A DNA stretch of 64,000 nucleotides from Fimenecus sp052298855 (GTDB taxonomy: Bacteria > Bacillota > Clostridia > Oscillospirales > Acutalibacteraceae). Each line of letters starts with the position of its first letter. Position 1 is the stretch's first letter. A model generated the notes under the pieces. That model was not told the origin of the DNA, searched no databases, and saw only the letters and a list, made by a program, of their open reading frames with translations. Shown here one piece after another: positions 52,455-60,814 of the stretch. The DNA lies in the NCBI GenBank assembly GCA_052298855.1, contig DAVZXP010000009.1, positions 62,001 through 126,000 of the forward strand. The letters run 5' to 3'. The position numbers were made by a program, and so were the translations under genes.

Positions 52455-54392
52455 ATGGCAAATAAAGAATTACAAAGTATTGCAGAATTTTGCAGGGATA
52501 ATTGGAGCAATTACTGCGATTTCACCATTAAAACCGCTGACCGAGTTTGCGAAAATCGTTTTCTTTTCGATTCTCCGAGAGATATGGAGAGAACGGAAAG
52601 TACGGTTGATTTCGGCAAAAAAATCAATTGGTACTATAAGCTCAACGGTGACGAGGAATTTATGTTTCAACTTAACCGTCACGGCTTTTTAATTCAGCTC
52701 GGTCAGGCATATTATTTAACAGGAGATGAAAAATACTTAAATCATTTTGTGAAAATTCTGAATAATTGGCTTGATACCGTGCCTTGCGATTACAAAAACA
52801 ACAGTCCATGGCGTTCTCTTGAAGCGGGAATGAGAGGTGACAGATGGCTGAAGGCATTAAAATATATCGAGGGTACAAAATTCTTTTCAAGCGAATTGAA
52901 AGAGAAAATTGATAAATCCCTTTTAACTCATATTGAGGTTTTGAAAAAGGCACATTCAGGCTTTCAAAAGGGCAGTAATTGGGGAATAATTCAAGACAGC
53001 GGTCTGTTTCATATAGGTGTATATTTCAATGATAATGACATTATTTCTTTATCACTTAAACGCTTAGAACAGGAAACGGATTTGCAAATTATGTCAGACG
53101 GTTTTCAATGGGAGCAGTCAAACAATTATCATAACGAGGTTTTGTTGGTGTTGCTTGATGATATTATTGATGCCGATAAAAACAGAATTCAGTTCCCGGA
53201 CAGCTTAAAAAGCAAAATTGAAAAAATGGCAGAGGCTGCATTAAAAACAGTTAAGCCAAATGGTCACAATCCCCTTTTCGGCGACAGTGATGATACGGAT
53301 ATGAGAGATATTATGAGTAGATGCGCTCTTGTGTTTGGCAGATCTGATTTTAGGTTTTACGGCTTTGACCGTTTGGACTTCAATACCGTGTGGCAGACAG
53401 GATACAAAAGTATTGAAAAATACAATAATACTGACAAAATACCTCCGTCTTTTAATAATGCTTTTCTTGCCGACAGCGGAAATTACATATTGAGAGAGAA
53501 TCAGAGAAACACATCAAATTATCTGCTTTTCCATAACGGCTACACAGGAGCAGGTCACGCACATGCAGATAAACTGCATTTTGATTTGATGATTAAAGGC
53601 AGAGATGTTCTCGTTGACGCAGGCAGATATACTTATCTTAATAATGCTCAAAGAAGATACATAAAAAGGCCAAAGGCACACAATGTTTGCCTTATTGACG
53701 ACAAGCAATATCTTCAGGTAACGACGCAATGGGAAACAAAAAATCCTGCTATGGCTGTGCAATATCCCTGCTTTGATAATGAATATTGCACGCTGATAGG
53801 CGGTGCACATTTGGGATATTTGAAATCAAGAAATGCGTTTGTTGAGAGGAAAATTCTTTATATCAAGCCTGATATTTATGTGATTGTTGATGTGTTCAAG
53901 GCAAAAGGCTTCCATACATATCAACAATATTTTCACTTTGCACCGACAGGAAAAACAACTATTTCAGCCAAAAACGCACAATTTGATGATGGCATTGTGA
54001 AAGCAAATATGCACTTTGTTACTCCAAATGCAAAAATAAAAAAGGAAGACTCGATTTATTCCTCCAATTACAATGCGATTTGTAAAAATGATTGTATAAA
54101 ATCAAGTTTTTCTGCATTTGGTAACACTTCTTTAATAACCGTGATTTACGGAAACACGGCAGAAAACTTTGTGCCTTATGATGTCTCCTTTGAGCAAATT
54201 AAAACAGCAAGAAGTGAAAAGACACTGCCTTTTTCCAAGGCACAGGGCGTTGTAATAAAAACACCTGAAAAGGAATATACTGTTTGCCTTGCATTTAAGG
54301 AACTTAAAGAGCCATTCGGTTGCAACAATAAAATCGGTTCGGGTACAATCAGCGTATTTGAAAACGATAAATTGATTTTTACTAAGTGGTGA
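52455..54392 (+). CDS. Heparinase II/III family protein (putative polysaccharide lyase)
   Basis: The 645-residue protein has an N-terminal (alpha/alpha) toroid (SPWRSLEAGMRGDRWLKALK, KGSNWGIIQDSGLFHIG, QSNNYHNEVL) and a C-terminal beta-sheet domain with the family's GHAHADKLHFDLMIKG, VLVDAGRYTYLN and KAHNVCLIDDK. Heparinase II/III-type lyases cleave uronic-acid-containing chains by beta-elimination, giving unsaturated uronates; related families act on heparan, alginate, chondroitin or exopolysaccharide. No signal peptide is seen, so it probably acts on imported oligosaccharides. The ATG at 52455 has GAGGA 7 bp upstream; a TTG at 52449 would be too close. Substrate cannot be read from the sequence. 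Confidence 0.85.
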   Translation: MANKELQSIAEFCRDNWSNYCDFTIKTADRVCENRFLFDSPRDMERTESTVDFGKKINWYYKLNGDEEFMFQLNRHGFLIQLGQAYYLTGDEKYLNHFVKILNNWLDTVPCDYKNNSPWRSLEAGMRGDRWLKALKYIEGTKFFSSELKEKIDKSLLTHIEVLKKAHSGFQKGSNWGIIQDSGLFHIGVYFNDNDIISLSLKRLEQETDLQIMSDGFQWEQSNNYHNEVLLVLLDDIIDADKNRIQFPDSLKSKIEKMAEAALKTVKPNGHNPLFGDSDDTDMRDIMSRCALVFGRSDFRFYGFDRLDFNTVWQTGYKSIEKYNNTDKIPPSFNNAFLADSGNYILRENQRNTSNYLLFHNGYTGAGHAHADKLHFDLMIKGRDVLVDAGRYTYLNNAQRRYIKRPKAHNVCLIDDKQYLQVTTQWETKNPAMAVQYPCFDNEYCTLIGGAHLGYLKSRNAFVERKILYIKPDIYVIVDVFKAKGFHTYQQYFHFAPTGKTTISAKNAQFDDGIVKANMHFVTPNAKIKKEDSIYSSNYNAICKNDCIKSSFSAFGNTSLITVIYGNTAENFVPYDVSFEQIKTARSEKTLPFSKAQGVVIKTPEKEYTVCLAFKELKEPFGCNNKIGSGTISVFENDKLIFTKW

Positions 54393-54401
54393 GGGAAAAC
54401 A

Positions 54402-55343
54402 ATGAAAAAAATTATAAAATATATAGCTGTAACATTATGTGTTATTATTGCTTTGGGAATTTCGGGGACTTTTATTGGCGCTTATATACAAGGCGGAATA
54501 GATAAATATTCACTACCTGACAATTTTGACAGTGCAATGCAACAAATCGACAACACAAAGCAAGATGATGAAGTCAGAATTATGACATCAAATCTTCTTG
54601 TTCATTACAAAAGCTGGGGCGGCTCCGATGCACGCCCGAGAGCAAAAATGTTCTTTGAAACGGTTAATACATACCAGCCGGATGTTATTGGCGTTCAAGA
54701 GGTTAGCGGTCAATGGTTTAATTGCATTATGCGCAATAAGGGCAGCTATAAAATGCTTTATTCTTTTTCAACAGGATCGTTGATGAGAATGACAGGACTT
54801 ATGTATAACAGCGAAACCTTAACCCTTGTTGACAAAGGGCAAATAGCATATGAGCAAGGCAACGATTCAAGACTTCGCCGTGCTGTTTGGGGAGTTTTTG
54901 AAAGCAAAAATACGGGAGAACGCTTTGCGGTTATTTCAACTCATTTTGACTGTATTCGTGAAAACGAAGAAGAACTTATGTACTCTTATATGGAATATCA
55001 AACAAAAAAGATTGCTGAAATTTCGGCAGAGCTTAAAGAAGATTATAATGTTCCTGTATTTTCAATAGGCGATTTTAACACGAAAAACCAAGGCAAAGGC
55101 GTTGACCCTATAATGGATGCGCCTGAAATTTATGACGAGCTGTGCAAAGAATTTACCGACACTCGTCTTGTTTCTAAAGAAAAAGTCAGTGGTAACGCAC
55201 TTGACAGTGCCGACGAACCGACTTGGGACCATATTTTCCTTGACGGCGAGGCACAGATAGACAGATACGCAATCGTATCACCCGAAGCGTTGTCAACTAT
55301 GTCTGACCATTATCCGATATTTGCGGATGTATCTATTAAATAA
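54402..55343 (+). CDS. Exported endonuclease/exonuclease/phosphatase family protein
   Basis: This 313-residue protein has an N-terminal signal or anchor (residues ~5-28) and the EEP-fold motifs: RIMTSNLLVH, PDVIGVQEV (metal Glu), ISTHFDC, SIGDFNT (catalytic Asp/Asn) and MSDHYPIFA (catalytic Asp/His). The family includes sphingomyelinases, inositol phosphatases and nucleases. Being exported, it probably hydrolyses phosphodiesters or phosphomonoesters outside the cell. It is the last gene of the redox/lyase unit, 9 bp after the lyase. With the five metallophosphoesterases it makes six predicted extracytoplasmic phosphoesterases in this window. Confidence 0.8.
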   Translation: MKKIIKYIAVTLCVIIALGISGTFIGAYIQGGIDKYSLPDNFDSAMQQIDNTKQDDEVRIMTSNLLVHYKSWGGSDARPRAKMFFETVNTYQPDVIGVQEVSGQWFNCIMRNKGSYKMLYSFSTGSLMRMTGLMYNSETLTLVDKGQIAYEQGNDSRLRRAVWGVFESKNTGERFAVISTHFDCIRENEEELMYSYMEYQTKKIAEISAELKEDYNVPVFSIGDFNTKNQGKGVDPIMDAPEIYDELCKEFTDTRLVSKEKVSGNALDSADEPTWDHIFLDGEAQIDRYAIVSPEALSTMSDHYPIFADVSIK

Positions 55344-55379
55344 TAATGAAAATATAAATTTTATATTGGGAGAAGTAGC

Positions 55380-55475
55380 ATGATTGATTTTCCGTTACGC
55401 ACAGATATTGTGAAAGGTATTGACCACAGCTATTACTATGAAGGTTACACAACTTTCAAGGCAGAAGAATTATAA
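55380..55475 (+). CDS. 31-residue short frame, probably a gene remnant
   Basis: The ATG at 55380 has a good GGGAGAAG 6 bp upstream and opens a 31-residue frame starting MIDFPLRTDIVKGIDHSYYY. The sequence has normal amino-acid composition and no signal peptide. It lies 36 bp after the phosphatase-type gene on the same strand and could be the start of a gene whose remainder was removed by the adjoining insertion debris. No family is recognised. Confidence 0.35.
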   Translation: MIDFPLRTDIVKGIDHSYYYEGYTTFKAEEL

Positions 55476-55491
55476 ATCGTTGCAGAAAGGG

Positions 55492-55541
55492 TTTTATTAT
55501 TATTTGTCACTACCTCTTGCAGTGGGGTGCATTATATTTGA
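55492..55541. repeat. Dispersed 50-bp repeat, copy 2
   Basis: Related to 44635-44683. On the minus strand it encodes the tail HPTARGSDK followed by TAA, similar to HPAVRADGK in copy 1. The two copies flank the 44.7-55.3 kb block. Confidence 0.6.
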
Positions 55542-55568
55542 GTTATGATACTTCACAGTTTTCAAGAG

Positions 55569-55588
55569 CATCAAAAAAGCATCAATCA
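55569..55588. repeat. Exact 20-bp repeat, copy 1
   Basis: CATCAAAAAAGCATCAATCA is found here and, with no mismatch, at 60698-60717 next to the integrase remnant. The copies flank the ABC-transporter operon. Confidence 0.7.
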
Positions 55589-55675
55589 GAATCGTATGTT
55601 TCTATCATATTTTAACTTTGGCCTTGATATGAACAGGAACACACAGCGATTTATTTTAACAAAACAATAAATTAT

Positions 55676-55707
55676 AAAAAAGTGCTCATTTATTTGGGCA
55701 CTTTTTT
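55676..55707 (+). terminator. Rho-independent terminator
   Basis: A stem AAAAAAGTGC/GCACTTTTTT with a 12-nt loop and T-run reads on the plus strand. It is 333 bp after the phosphatase-type gene and may end the redox/lyase transcript or belonged to the inserted element. The A/T-rich stem ends could also work in the other direction. Confidence 0.7.
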
Positions 55708-55727
55708 CTTGAAGGTGATGACCTATC

Positions 55728-55796
55728 TTTGATTGGTTAGACGATATTATCTCAGGTATCGGCGATTCTATCGGCAATGTCTTTGAAACGCTCTGA
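55728..55796 (+). pseudogene. Short remnant of a mobile-element membrane peptide
   Basis: A frame FDWLDDIISGIGDSIGNVFE ending in TGA lies just after a Shine-Dalgarno-like GAAGGTGATG. It has no start codon (ATC in place of a start). The pattern of an amphipathic F-W-L...GIGD...F peptide recalls small proteins of conjugative elements in Clostridia. This is a weak assignment. Confidence 0.3.
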
Positions 55797-55845
55797 CAGC
55801 AGATAGGACGAAATGTGGTCTTTCCAAGTCAAGAAAGTATATTTC

Positions 55846-56856
55846 TTATTTTACTCCCCAGAAAAGACTTGACTGAATAATCAAATCCTCAATTTTTTCA
55901 TTATTCTCAAGAACAAGCTTATCCCCGCAGATTACTTTGCCTTTTATATATTCCAGTTTAATTTTATCCGCCTTTCTAACAAGACATTTTGAATCGTTAA
56001 TGAAAACAAAATAAGTTGTTTCTTTTTTACGAGGATATATAATGAGGCTGATTCTGTCGGCGGAGAATTGATGCTTTTGAATCATCAGGAAACCGTCATT
56101 TCTTAAAAACCGCGGCCTTGACATATAAAACTCATAGTCTCCAACGATTCTTTTAAAATCGAATTCAGCTCTTCCTTTAACAGCGTCCATCTCACCGGCA
56201 TATTTTTGAAACGGGATTTTGTATTTTAACAACCAAATGAATACAGATATAATTAAGCAAAAGAAACAAATAAAAATAGCGGTAGTAATAAGTGTAAAGA
56301 ACGGCTGACCGTTTACTAAACCTTTTATGCCCATTACTAAATCATGTTTTGCCTCTAACCCCCAACAGTCTTTTGCTATTTTTAAAAACTGCATTACGTC
56401 GCTGTGATTCTCTTTTAAAATCTGCTGTGCCTTATTATTAAATTCCGTATCATTTTCATCATTCGGAATAAAGTTGCCTGAATCATCTATTTCAATCATA
56501 AAAAAATAATCGTTTTCTGTACAACCTACAAAATATTCATAATCCCCCCAGATATTTGGATAAACGAATAAATCACTTATAACAAAACCTTTTGCATCAC
56601 TTCCTGTTTTAATTGCAACTTTAAGAAAATCATCATAACCGAGATAAGGAGCTTCTGAAATTACGAAAACATATTCCCCTTCTTGCTTTTCCGTAACAAG
56701 CGTAGGATACTTGTTTTCAACATCGGCAAGTGAATATGAATATCCACAATAAGGTATGTACATAGTTATTATCCAAAAAACATTTATAACAGTTAATATT
56801 ACAAATAAAACCAAGGCAAGTAAGGTAAGTTTTTTTGATGCATTATTTTTTTCCAT
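55846..56856 (-). CDS. Two-segment membrane protein of unknown function
   Basis: The 336-residue protein has an N-terminal membrane segment (about residues 10-32), an acidic extracytoplasmic domain (~35-180), a second segment (~188-212, FFTLITTAIFICFFCLI) and a cytoplasmic C-terminal domain (RAEFDFKRIVGDYEFYMSRP, ISLIIYPRKKET). I know no family. The C-terminal half from IAKDCWGLEAKHD onward is paralogous to the chimeric pseudogene at 59402-60114. The start overlaps the ABC ATPase gene by 14 bp, so it is the last gene of the transporter operon and may act as its accessory or sensor. Confidence 0.65.
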   Translation of the reverse strand: MEKNNASKKLTLLALVLFVILTVINVFWIITMYIPYCGYSYSLADVENKYPTLVTEKQEGEYVFVISEAPYLGYDDFLKVAIKTGSDAKGFVISDLFVYPNIWGDYEYFVGCTENDYFFMIEIDDSGNFIPNDENDTEFNNKAQQILKENHSDVMQFLKIAKDCWGLEAKHDLVMGIKGLVNGQPFFTLITTAIFICFFCLIISVFIWLLKYKIPFQKYAGEMDAVKGRAEFDFKRIVGDYEFYMSRPRFLRNDGFLMIQKHQFSADRISLIIYPRKKETTYFVFINDSKCLVRKADKIKLEYIKGKVICGDKLVLENNEKIEDLIIQSSLFWGVK

Positions 56857-57463
56857 TTAATAACACAACCTTTTTTTCTGATTTAATAATTTTCTCGCTG
56901 TGCGTAACTATAATTACCGTTCTGCCCTGCTCGTTCATCTTATGTAAAATGTTCAAAACGGCGTCAGCATTGTTTGAGTCAAGTGAGCCTGTCGGTTCAT
57001 CGGCAAGAATAATGTCACACTTTTTAAGCAAAAGTCTTGCAAGGGCAACCCGTTGCTGTTCGCCGCCTGAAAGTTTATACACCTTTTCGTTTGCTTTATC
57101 GGGAATTCCGACTGCTTCCAAAACTTCCTTAATCGTTAAATCGGTTCTGTTCTTTTTCGGCACAAACAATAAATTTTCACGGACAGTCTTATTTTCCACC
57201 AAAGCAAAATTTTGAAAAAGGAAGCCCACCTTGTTCAGAAAATATTCTCTGTGGTTTTTCCGTTTGAATATGTTTTCACCGTCAACGAGGATTTCTCCCG
57301 AGTCCGGTGTCTCCAATCCGCCGACTATGTTTAACAATGTTGTTTTACCGCATCCGCTGTCTCCTGCAAAAACTACAAATTCGCCCGTTTCAATTGTTAT
57401 ATTAAAGTTATCAAAAATTACATTATCATCAAATTTTTTACACAAATTCTTTACGGTAATCAT
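56843..57463 (-). CDS. ABC transporter ATP-binding protein (MacB/BceA type)
   Basis: This 206-residue ATPase has Walker A (FAGDSGCGKTTLLNIVGGLE), the Q-loop (VGFLFQNFALVENKTVREN), signature LSGGEQQRVALARLL, Walker B ILADEPTGSLDS and the H-loop VIIVTHSE. It resembles the LolD/MacB/BceA ATPases that work with FtsX-like permeases. GGAGG lies 7 bp before the ATG at 57463, which overlaps the permease stop as ATGA, so translation is coupled. It energises the permease encoded upstream; export of a peptide or peptide resistance is the usual job of such pairs. Confidence 0.92.
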   Translation of the reverse strand: MITVKNLCKKFDDNVIFDNFNITIETGEFVVFAGDSGCGKTTLLNIVGGLETPDSGEILVDGENIFKRKNHREYFLNKVGFLFQNFALVENKTVRENLLFVPKKNRTDLTIKEVLEAVGIPDKANEKVYKLSGGEQQRVALARLLLKKCDIILADEPTGSLDSNNADAVLNILHKMNEQGRTVIIVTHSEKIIKSEKKVVLLNGKK

Positions 57464-59415
57464 AAGCACCCTCCTTTCAGAATTTTAGCAACATTCTGCT
57501 TTTCAAAACGTGTTATGAGTACTGCAATTATAACGTATTCAAGACACAGAACTGACGTGCCGACTGCAATTACCGTATACCATACGGCTAATTTATACAT
57601 TAGGCAAAACACCGTGCATGACACAACCGCTATGAGTGCGGCGTATGTATTCAGCAAAAAGATCTGCTTGTTTTTCTGAAATACCGAATACCCTAAGACT
57701 TTTTTGACCGCAAGCTCAGTCGTGCTCACTTTGTATTCCAACTTGATAATTACCGATATAATAAACAGCTCCAAAAGCAAAAGGAAAGCACTGATAACCG
57801 TATTCAAAAGCAATGCACGGTTTAATACCGCCTGATAATCAGAAACCTTTTCTTTTAGTTTTTCTCCTTGCAGATAAAAGCCTTTTTCATTGATTTGATA
57901 TTTTTCACAAACAGTATTTATTTCGCTGTTGCTAATATTAAACAGCATTTTACTGAACAGGGTACTAAGAGTTGAACTGTCGCAGTTGAGCTTTAATGAC
58001 GGGTTATTAATATATATTACAATAGGATTTTCAAAGCTTTGCGCTCCCAATGTAAGTCCCTCGGTGCTATCATATGTCAGCAGTTCGCCGTTACCGCTGT
58101 AAGTAATTTTTTCACAGCTTAAAGCCTTTTCTGAACCAAAATACATTTCTATACAGTCATAAACCGATTCGTCAGCATTTTGTGAAAATTCTATCTCTTC
58201 GGGAACTAAAATATAAAAGTCACTGTTGCCGTCAGGCTCTGTTTTTAAATCAAAACCATTCAGCAAAAATTTCGAGTCGGAATTTATAATACAATAATCG
58301 TTTTCCCCCGACAGTCCGCAAAATGAATAGGCACAGCCTCTGTTTTGCAATTCGCCGTATATTGAGTTAATTAAACCGTATCGGGTTTCTTCATAATCTT
58401 TGCCGAGATTTAAAAGCGAAACGGGATTTAATTCCAAAAAGCTGTAATTTTCAACATTTCGGAGCGTTTTAATTCTTTTGAGTTCCTTGAAGTTTGCCGA
58501 AATAAGCATAGCATTGCAGGACAAAACCACAACGGTCAGTATCATAGATATGCTTTTTAAAACATACCCATCGGATATTATTCTTTCGTTAAGATTTGCG
58601 CCGTATAAAACCTCTTTATAATTCATCTTAAATAAAGTCAAATACAATAAAGCATTAAGGAACAATACGGCTGCACAAAGCAGAACAATATTCTTAATTT
58701 CATAGCCGAGATACACAAATCTGCCCAATAACGCAAACAGCACCGAAAATATTAAAGAGAAGGTAAGAAAGTCGATAAATACATTCTTCAATATAATTTG
58801 CCGTATCGGCTTGCCTAATGAAATAAGTACAAAATTTTCTTTTTTCTGAAAGTGTATGTCAAGCCATGTAAGAATTAAAAACAGAACGCCGACAACTGCC
58901 CATATCAACAAAACAAGATAAGGATATGCGTGTTCGGTCTCGTTTTTTATAAACGAACAAGCGTAATCGTTTTTGATGTTTTCACGAATTGACTGAATCT
59001 GTCTTTGTTCGCCGATAAAATAATAGCGTTCCGTTTCGCCCAACAGTTTTTTGTCTTTAAAATCGGCAAAATCAACCTTTGTCGTACCCGAAAAAAGCGC
59101 TTTATAAATGTTAGGCGAAACAGAATATTCGGTTTTTAGTTTTTCAAAGGCTTCATCTGTTGAATAAACAGTTAAAGAGGTTGCTCGACCTGAGCCGTTT
59201 TTCCGTTCGGTTTGAAGTACCTCAATATTGTATTTTTCGGCAAGGTGGTATATGTTATTTTGTATTTCCGCCTGCGAATTCATTTCGTTTTCGGTTATGT
59301 CTATATAACTGAACTGAGAAGTATATGTGTTCAGATAATACTGAAAAAACTCTCCGCTAAAAATGAAAGAAAGCAACATCAGGAAAAATATAAATATAAA
59401 TTTAATCTTTTTCAT
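57460..59415 (-). CDS. ABC transporter permease, bacteriocin-exporter/FtsX-like
   Basis: The 651-residue protein has one N-terminal membrane segment (residues 1-~25), a large extracytoplasmic domain (~30-165), three segments around 170-280, a further long external domain (~310-520) and three segments at the C-terminus. This resembles the DUF1430/bacteriocin-associated permeases of the MacB/FtsX class. The ATG at 59415 is chosen because GGAG lies ~10 bp upstream and the signal-anchor then starts MKKIKFIFIFF; an upstream GTG-type start would add 11 residues. It overlaps the upstream pseudogene by 14 bp. The operon is compact (permease, ATPase, membrane protein). Cargo unknown. Confidence 0.78.
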   Translation of the reverse strand: MKKIKFIFIFFLMLLSFIFSGEFFQYYLNTYTSQFSYIDITENEMNSQAEIQNNIYHLAEKYNIEVLQTERKNGSGRATSLTVYSTDEAFEKLKTEYSVSPNIYKALFSGTTKVDFADFKDKKLLGETERYYFIGEQRQIQSIRENIKNDYACSFIKNETEHAYPYLVLLIWAVVGVLFLILTWLDIHFQKKENFVLISLGKPIRQIILKNVFIDFLTFSLIFSVLFALLGRFVYLGYEIKNIVLLCAAVLFLNALLYLTLFKMNYKEVLYGANLNERIISDGYVLKSISMILTVVVLSCNAMLISANFKELKRIKTLRNVENYSFLELNPVSLLNLGKDYEETRYGLINSIYGELQNRGCAYSFCGLSGENDYCIINSDSKFLLNGFDLKTEPDGNSDFYILVPEEIEFSQNADESVYDCIEMYFGSEKALSCEKITYSGNGELLTYDSTEGLTLGAQSFENPIVIYINNPSLKLNCDSSTLSTLFSKMLFNISNSEINTVCEKYQINEKGFYLQGEKLKEKVSDYQAVLNRALLLNTVISAFLLLLELFIISVIIKLEYKVSTTELAVKKVLGYSVFQKNKQIFLLNTYAALIAVVSCTVFCLMYKLAVWYTVIAVGTSVLCLEYVIIAVLITRFEKQNVAKILKGGCL

Positions 59416-60114
59416 AACTATAAAGACTCCAAAATTCTTTAGCCGCATTAGTTAATGTAATAATTTGTTCTGTGTATATAGTTGATAACATGTTTTTCAT
59501 TTTTTCATTACTGTTTATCAAATAATCTGATTCACATATTCTTGTGTTTTCATAACAAACAATCGTTTTGTTACGCTTTTGAGGGTATATTAGTAATTCT
59601 ATTGAATTAATATTGCTGGGTTCAGAAATGTTATAACAAATTTTTAAATAGCCATTATTTTTTAAAAGCAATGTTTTTTTGCATATAAAATATATTCTTC
59701 TGTTTCTTTTTTATAGAAAATTGATTTGGCTTTGGAAGCTTTATTCGTTTCGACTGTGTATTGATTAAATGGAATTCGTAAATGTAATAACCATTTAAAT
59801 GTCCAAAGTATAAGTACCGTTAATAATAAAGAAACAAACGAAAACATTTGAATGGTTTTATTGTTTAAACAGGATTCCAATCCCGCCTTAATATCATTCT
59901 TAGCATTAAGTCCCCAAGTGTTCATATTGCGTGCAATTTTTATAACAGTATCATGGCCAGCGTCTTCGGCATCCTCGTTATTTCCTAAAACGGAATAAGC
60001 TATATATACCATTCTTTTCCTGTACTCATTATATAGCATTTCAAATTTTTCTCTGTCGTCTTCGTCGTCGATAAATGACATATAAAAAGCCAACATCCCT
60101 ATAATATCCCTCAC
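59402..60114 (-). pseudogene. Frameshifted chimera: sigma-factor N-terminus joined to membrane-protein C-terminus
   Basis: The first ~60 residues (DREKFEMLYNEYRKRMVYIAY, DAEDAGHDTVIKIARNM) are region 2 of an ECF-type sigma-70 factor. From NTWGLNAKNDI onward the sequence is a paralogue of the C-terminal half of the 336-residue membrane protein at 55846-56856 (RIPFNQYTVET against KIPFQKYAGEM). The junction falls at KIA(R/K), a segment shared by both parents. A stop at 59662-59664 interrupts the frame, but shifting by -1 in a TTTTAAAAAA run restores it as FLKNNGYLKI, matching FLRNDGFLMI of the paralogue. I read this as a deletion fusion that is now decaying, or a sequence error at the homopolymer. 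It lies directly before the permease gene. Confidence 0.75.
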
Positions 60115-60361
60115 TTAATATAACAGTTCAAAATCAATTTCTGCTACAAACTATTTTACTCCTTATTTTTTAATTTAGCAATAATCCGTGTCAAAATATG
60201 TCAAATCAAGCTACTTTTTATGATAAATCTAAAAAAATCGCTTATACGTTTTAATATTTTCTGAAATTCAAATCATTATATTTTTGCTTCCGTAGAAACT
60301 GTTGCAATGATTCTGTACAACATAAAATTGCTATATCTTTGTTTACAGCGACGCAAATTTT

Positions 60362-60388
60362 GACCGCCGAGGTTTAACTTCGGCGGTC
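60362..60388 (+). terminator. GC-rich hairpin, probable terminator
   Basis: A 9-bp stem GACCGCCGA/TCGGCGGTC with a short loop stands out in AT-rich DNA and is followed on the plus strand by TGTTTGTTGTGTTTAATTT. It lies beyond the end of the integrase remnant on the minus strand. The T-run is interrupted, so function is less sure. Confidence 0.5.
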
Positions 60389-60424
60389 TGTTTGTTGTGT
60401 TTAATTTGGAGATATGCAATCGGG

Positions 60425-60634
60425 TTACATCTCAAATCCTTCGGTGATACCGTTGAGCCTAGATGTGTCTTTTCTGACATAATAGAGTTCAGTAATTTGC
60501 GAGGTGCTGTGTCCGAGCAGGTCGGCAACTTGGCGAGGAGTTAAGGATTTTATTGAGCCGTCCGGTTGCTTAATACCGTTGACGAGATTTGTCGCAAATG
60601 TATGACGCAGTGAACATTTCCGTACGCCGATTTT
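60425..60634 (-). pseudogene. Tyrosine recombinase (integrase) C-terminal remnant
   Basis: The frame reads LRHTFATNLVNGIKQPDGS, then DLLGHSTSQITELYYVRKDT and ends NGITEGFEM. These are boxes II of phage-type integrases: R-H-T (with the H-x-x-R histidine replaced by Cys in KCSLRHT), the L-L-G-H motif and the Tyr in LYYV. A TGA stops the frame at 60635-60637 and there is no start or N-terminal domain, so it is dead. It indicates a past integration of a conjugative element or prophage near the repeat at 60698. Confidence 0.82.
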
Positions 60635-60697
60635 TCATTGTTGCACTGTTTTTTGTCCACTTTGTGCTACACAGTCCACGCAATCCGTTTGGTACAT

Positions 60698-60717
60698 CAT
60701 CAAAAAAGCATCAATCA
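60698..60717. repeat. Exact 20-bp repeat, copy 2
   Basis: Identical to 55569-55588 and 63 bp upstream of the integrase remnant (on its strand). The pair could mark an old element end or a duplicated attachment-type site around the transporter operon. Confidence 0.65.
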
Positions 60718-60814
60718 CAAATCAAATTCGTTTGCATTTTATATTGTATAGTTTAAAATAACTATATTTCAAATGCTTTTTACGCAAATAATTTTTAATA
60801 AGATAAAACTTTTC

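Larger units (their letters stand above)
55344..55845. other. 502-bp region with mobile-element debris
   Basis: The region holds a 31-codon frame, repeat copy 2 (55492-55541), a 20-bp repeat (55569-55588), a terminator (55676-55707) and the frame FDWLDDIISGIGDS (55728-55796). No intact gene is present. The pieces look like the end of a former insertion. Confidence 0.6.
60115..60814. other. 700-bp accessory gap
   Basis: Besides the integrase remnant (60425-60634), a hairpin (60362-60388) and a 20-bp repeat (60698-60717), no gene is evident. The 60115-60350 part is AT-rich (promoter for the minus-strand transporter unit is likely here) and no clear -35/-10 pair was chosen. Confidence 0.5.

Noticed and set aside
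60343..60528. 61-residue minus-strand frame
   Set aside because: It lies in another frame of the integrase remnant, whose R-H-T, L-L-G-H and Tyr motifs are clear, so this frame is a shadow.
55569..60717. Intact composite transposon bounded by the 20-bp repeat
   Set aside because: No transposase and no terminal inverted repeats were seen; only debris of an integrase is present.
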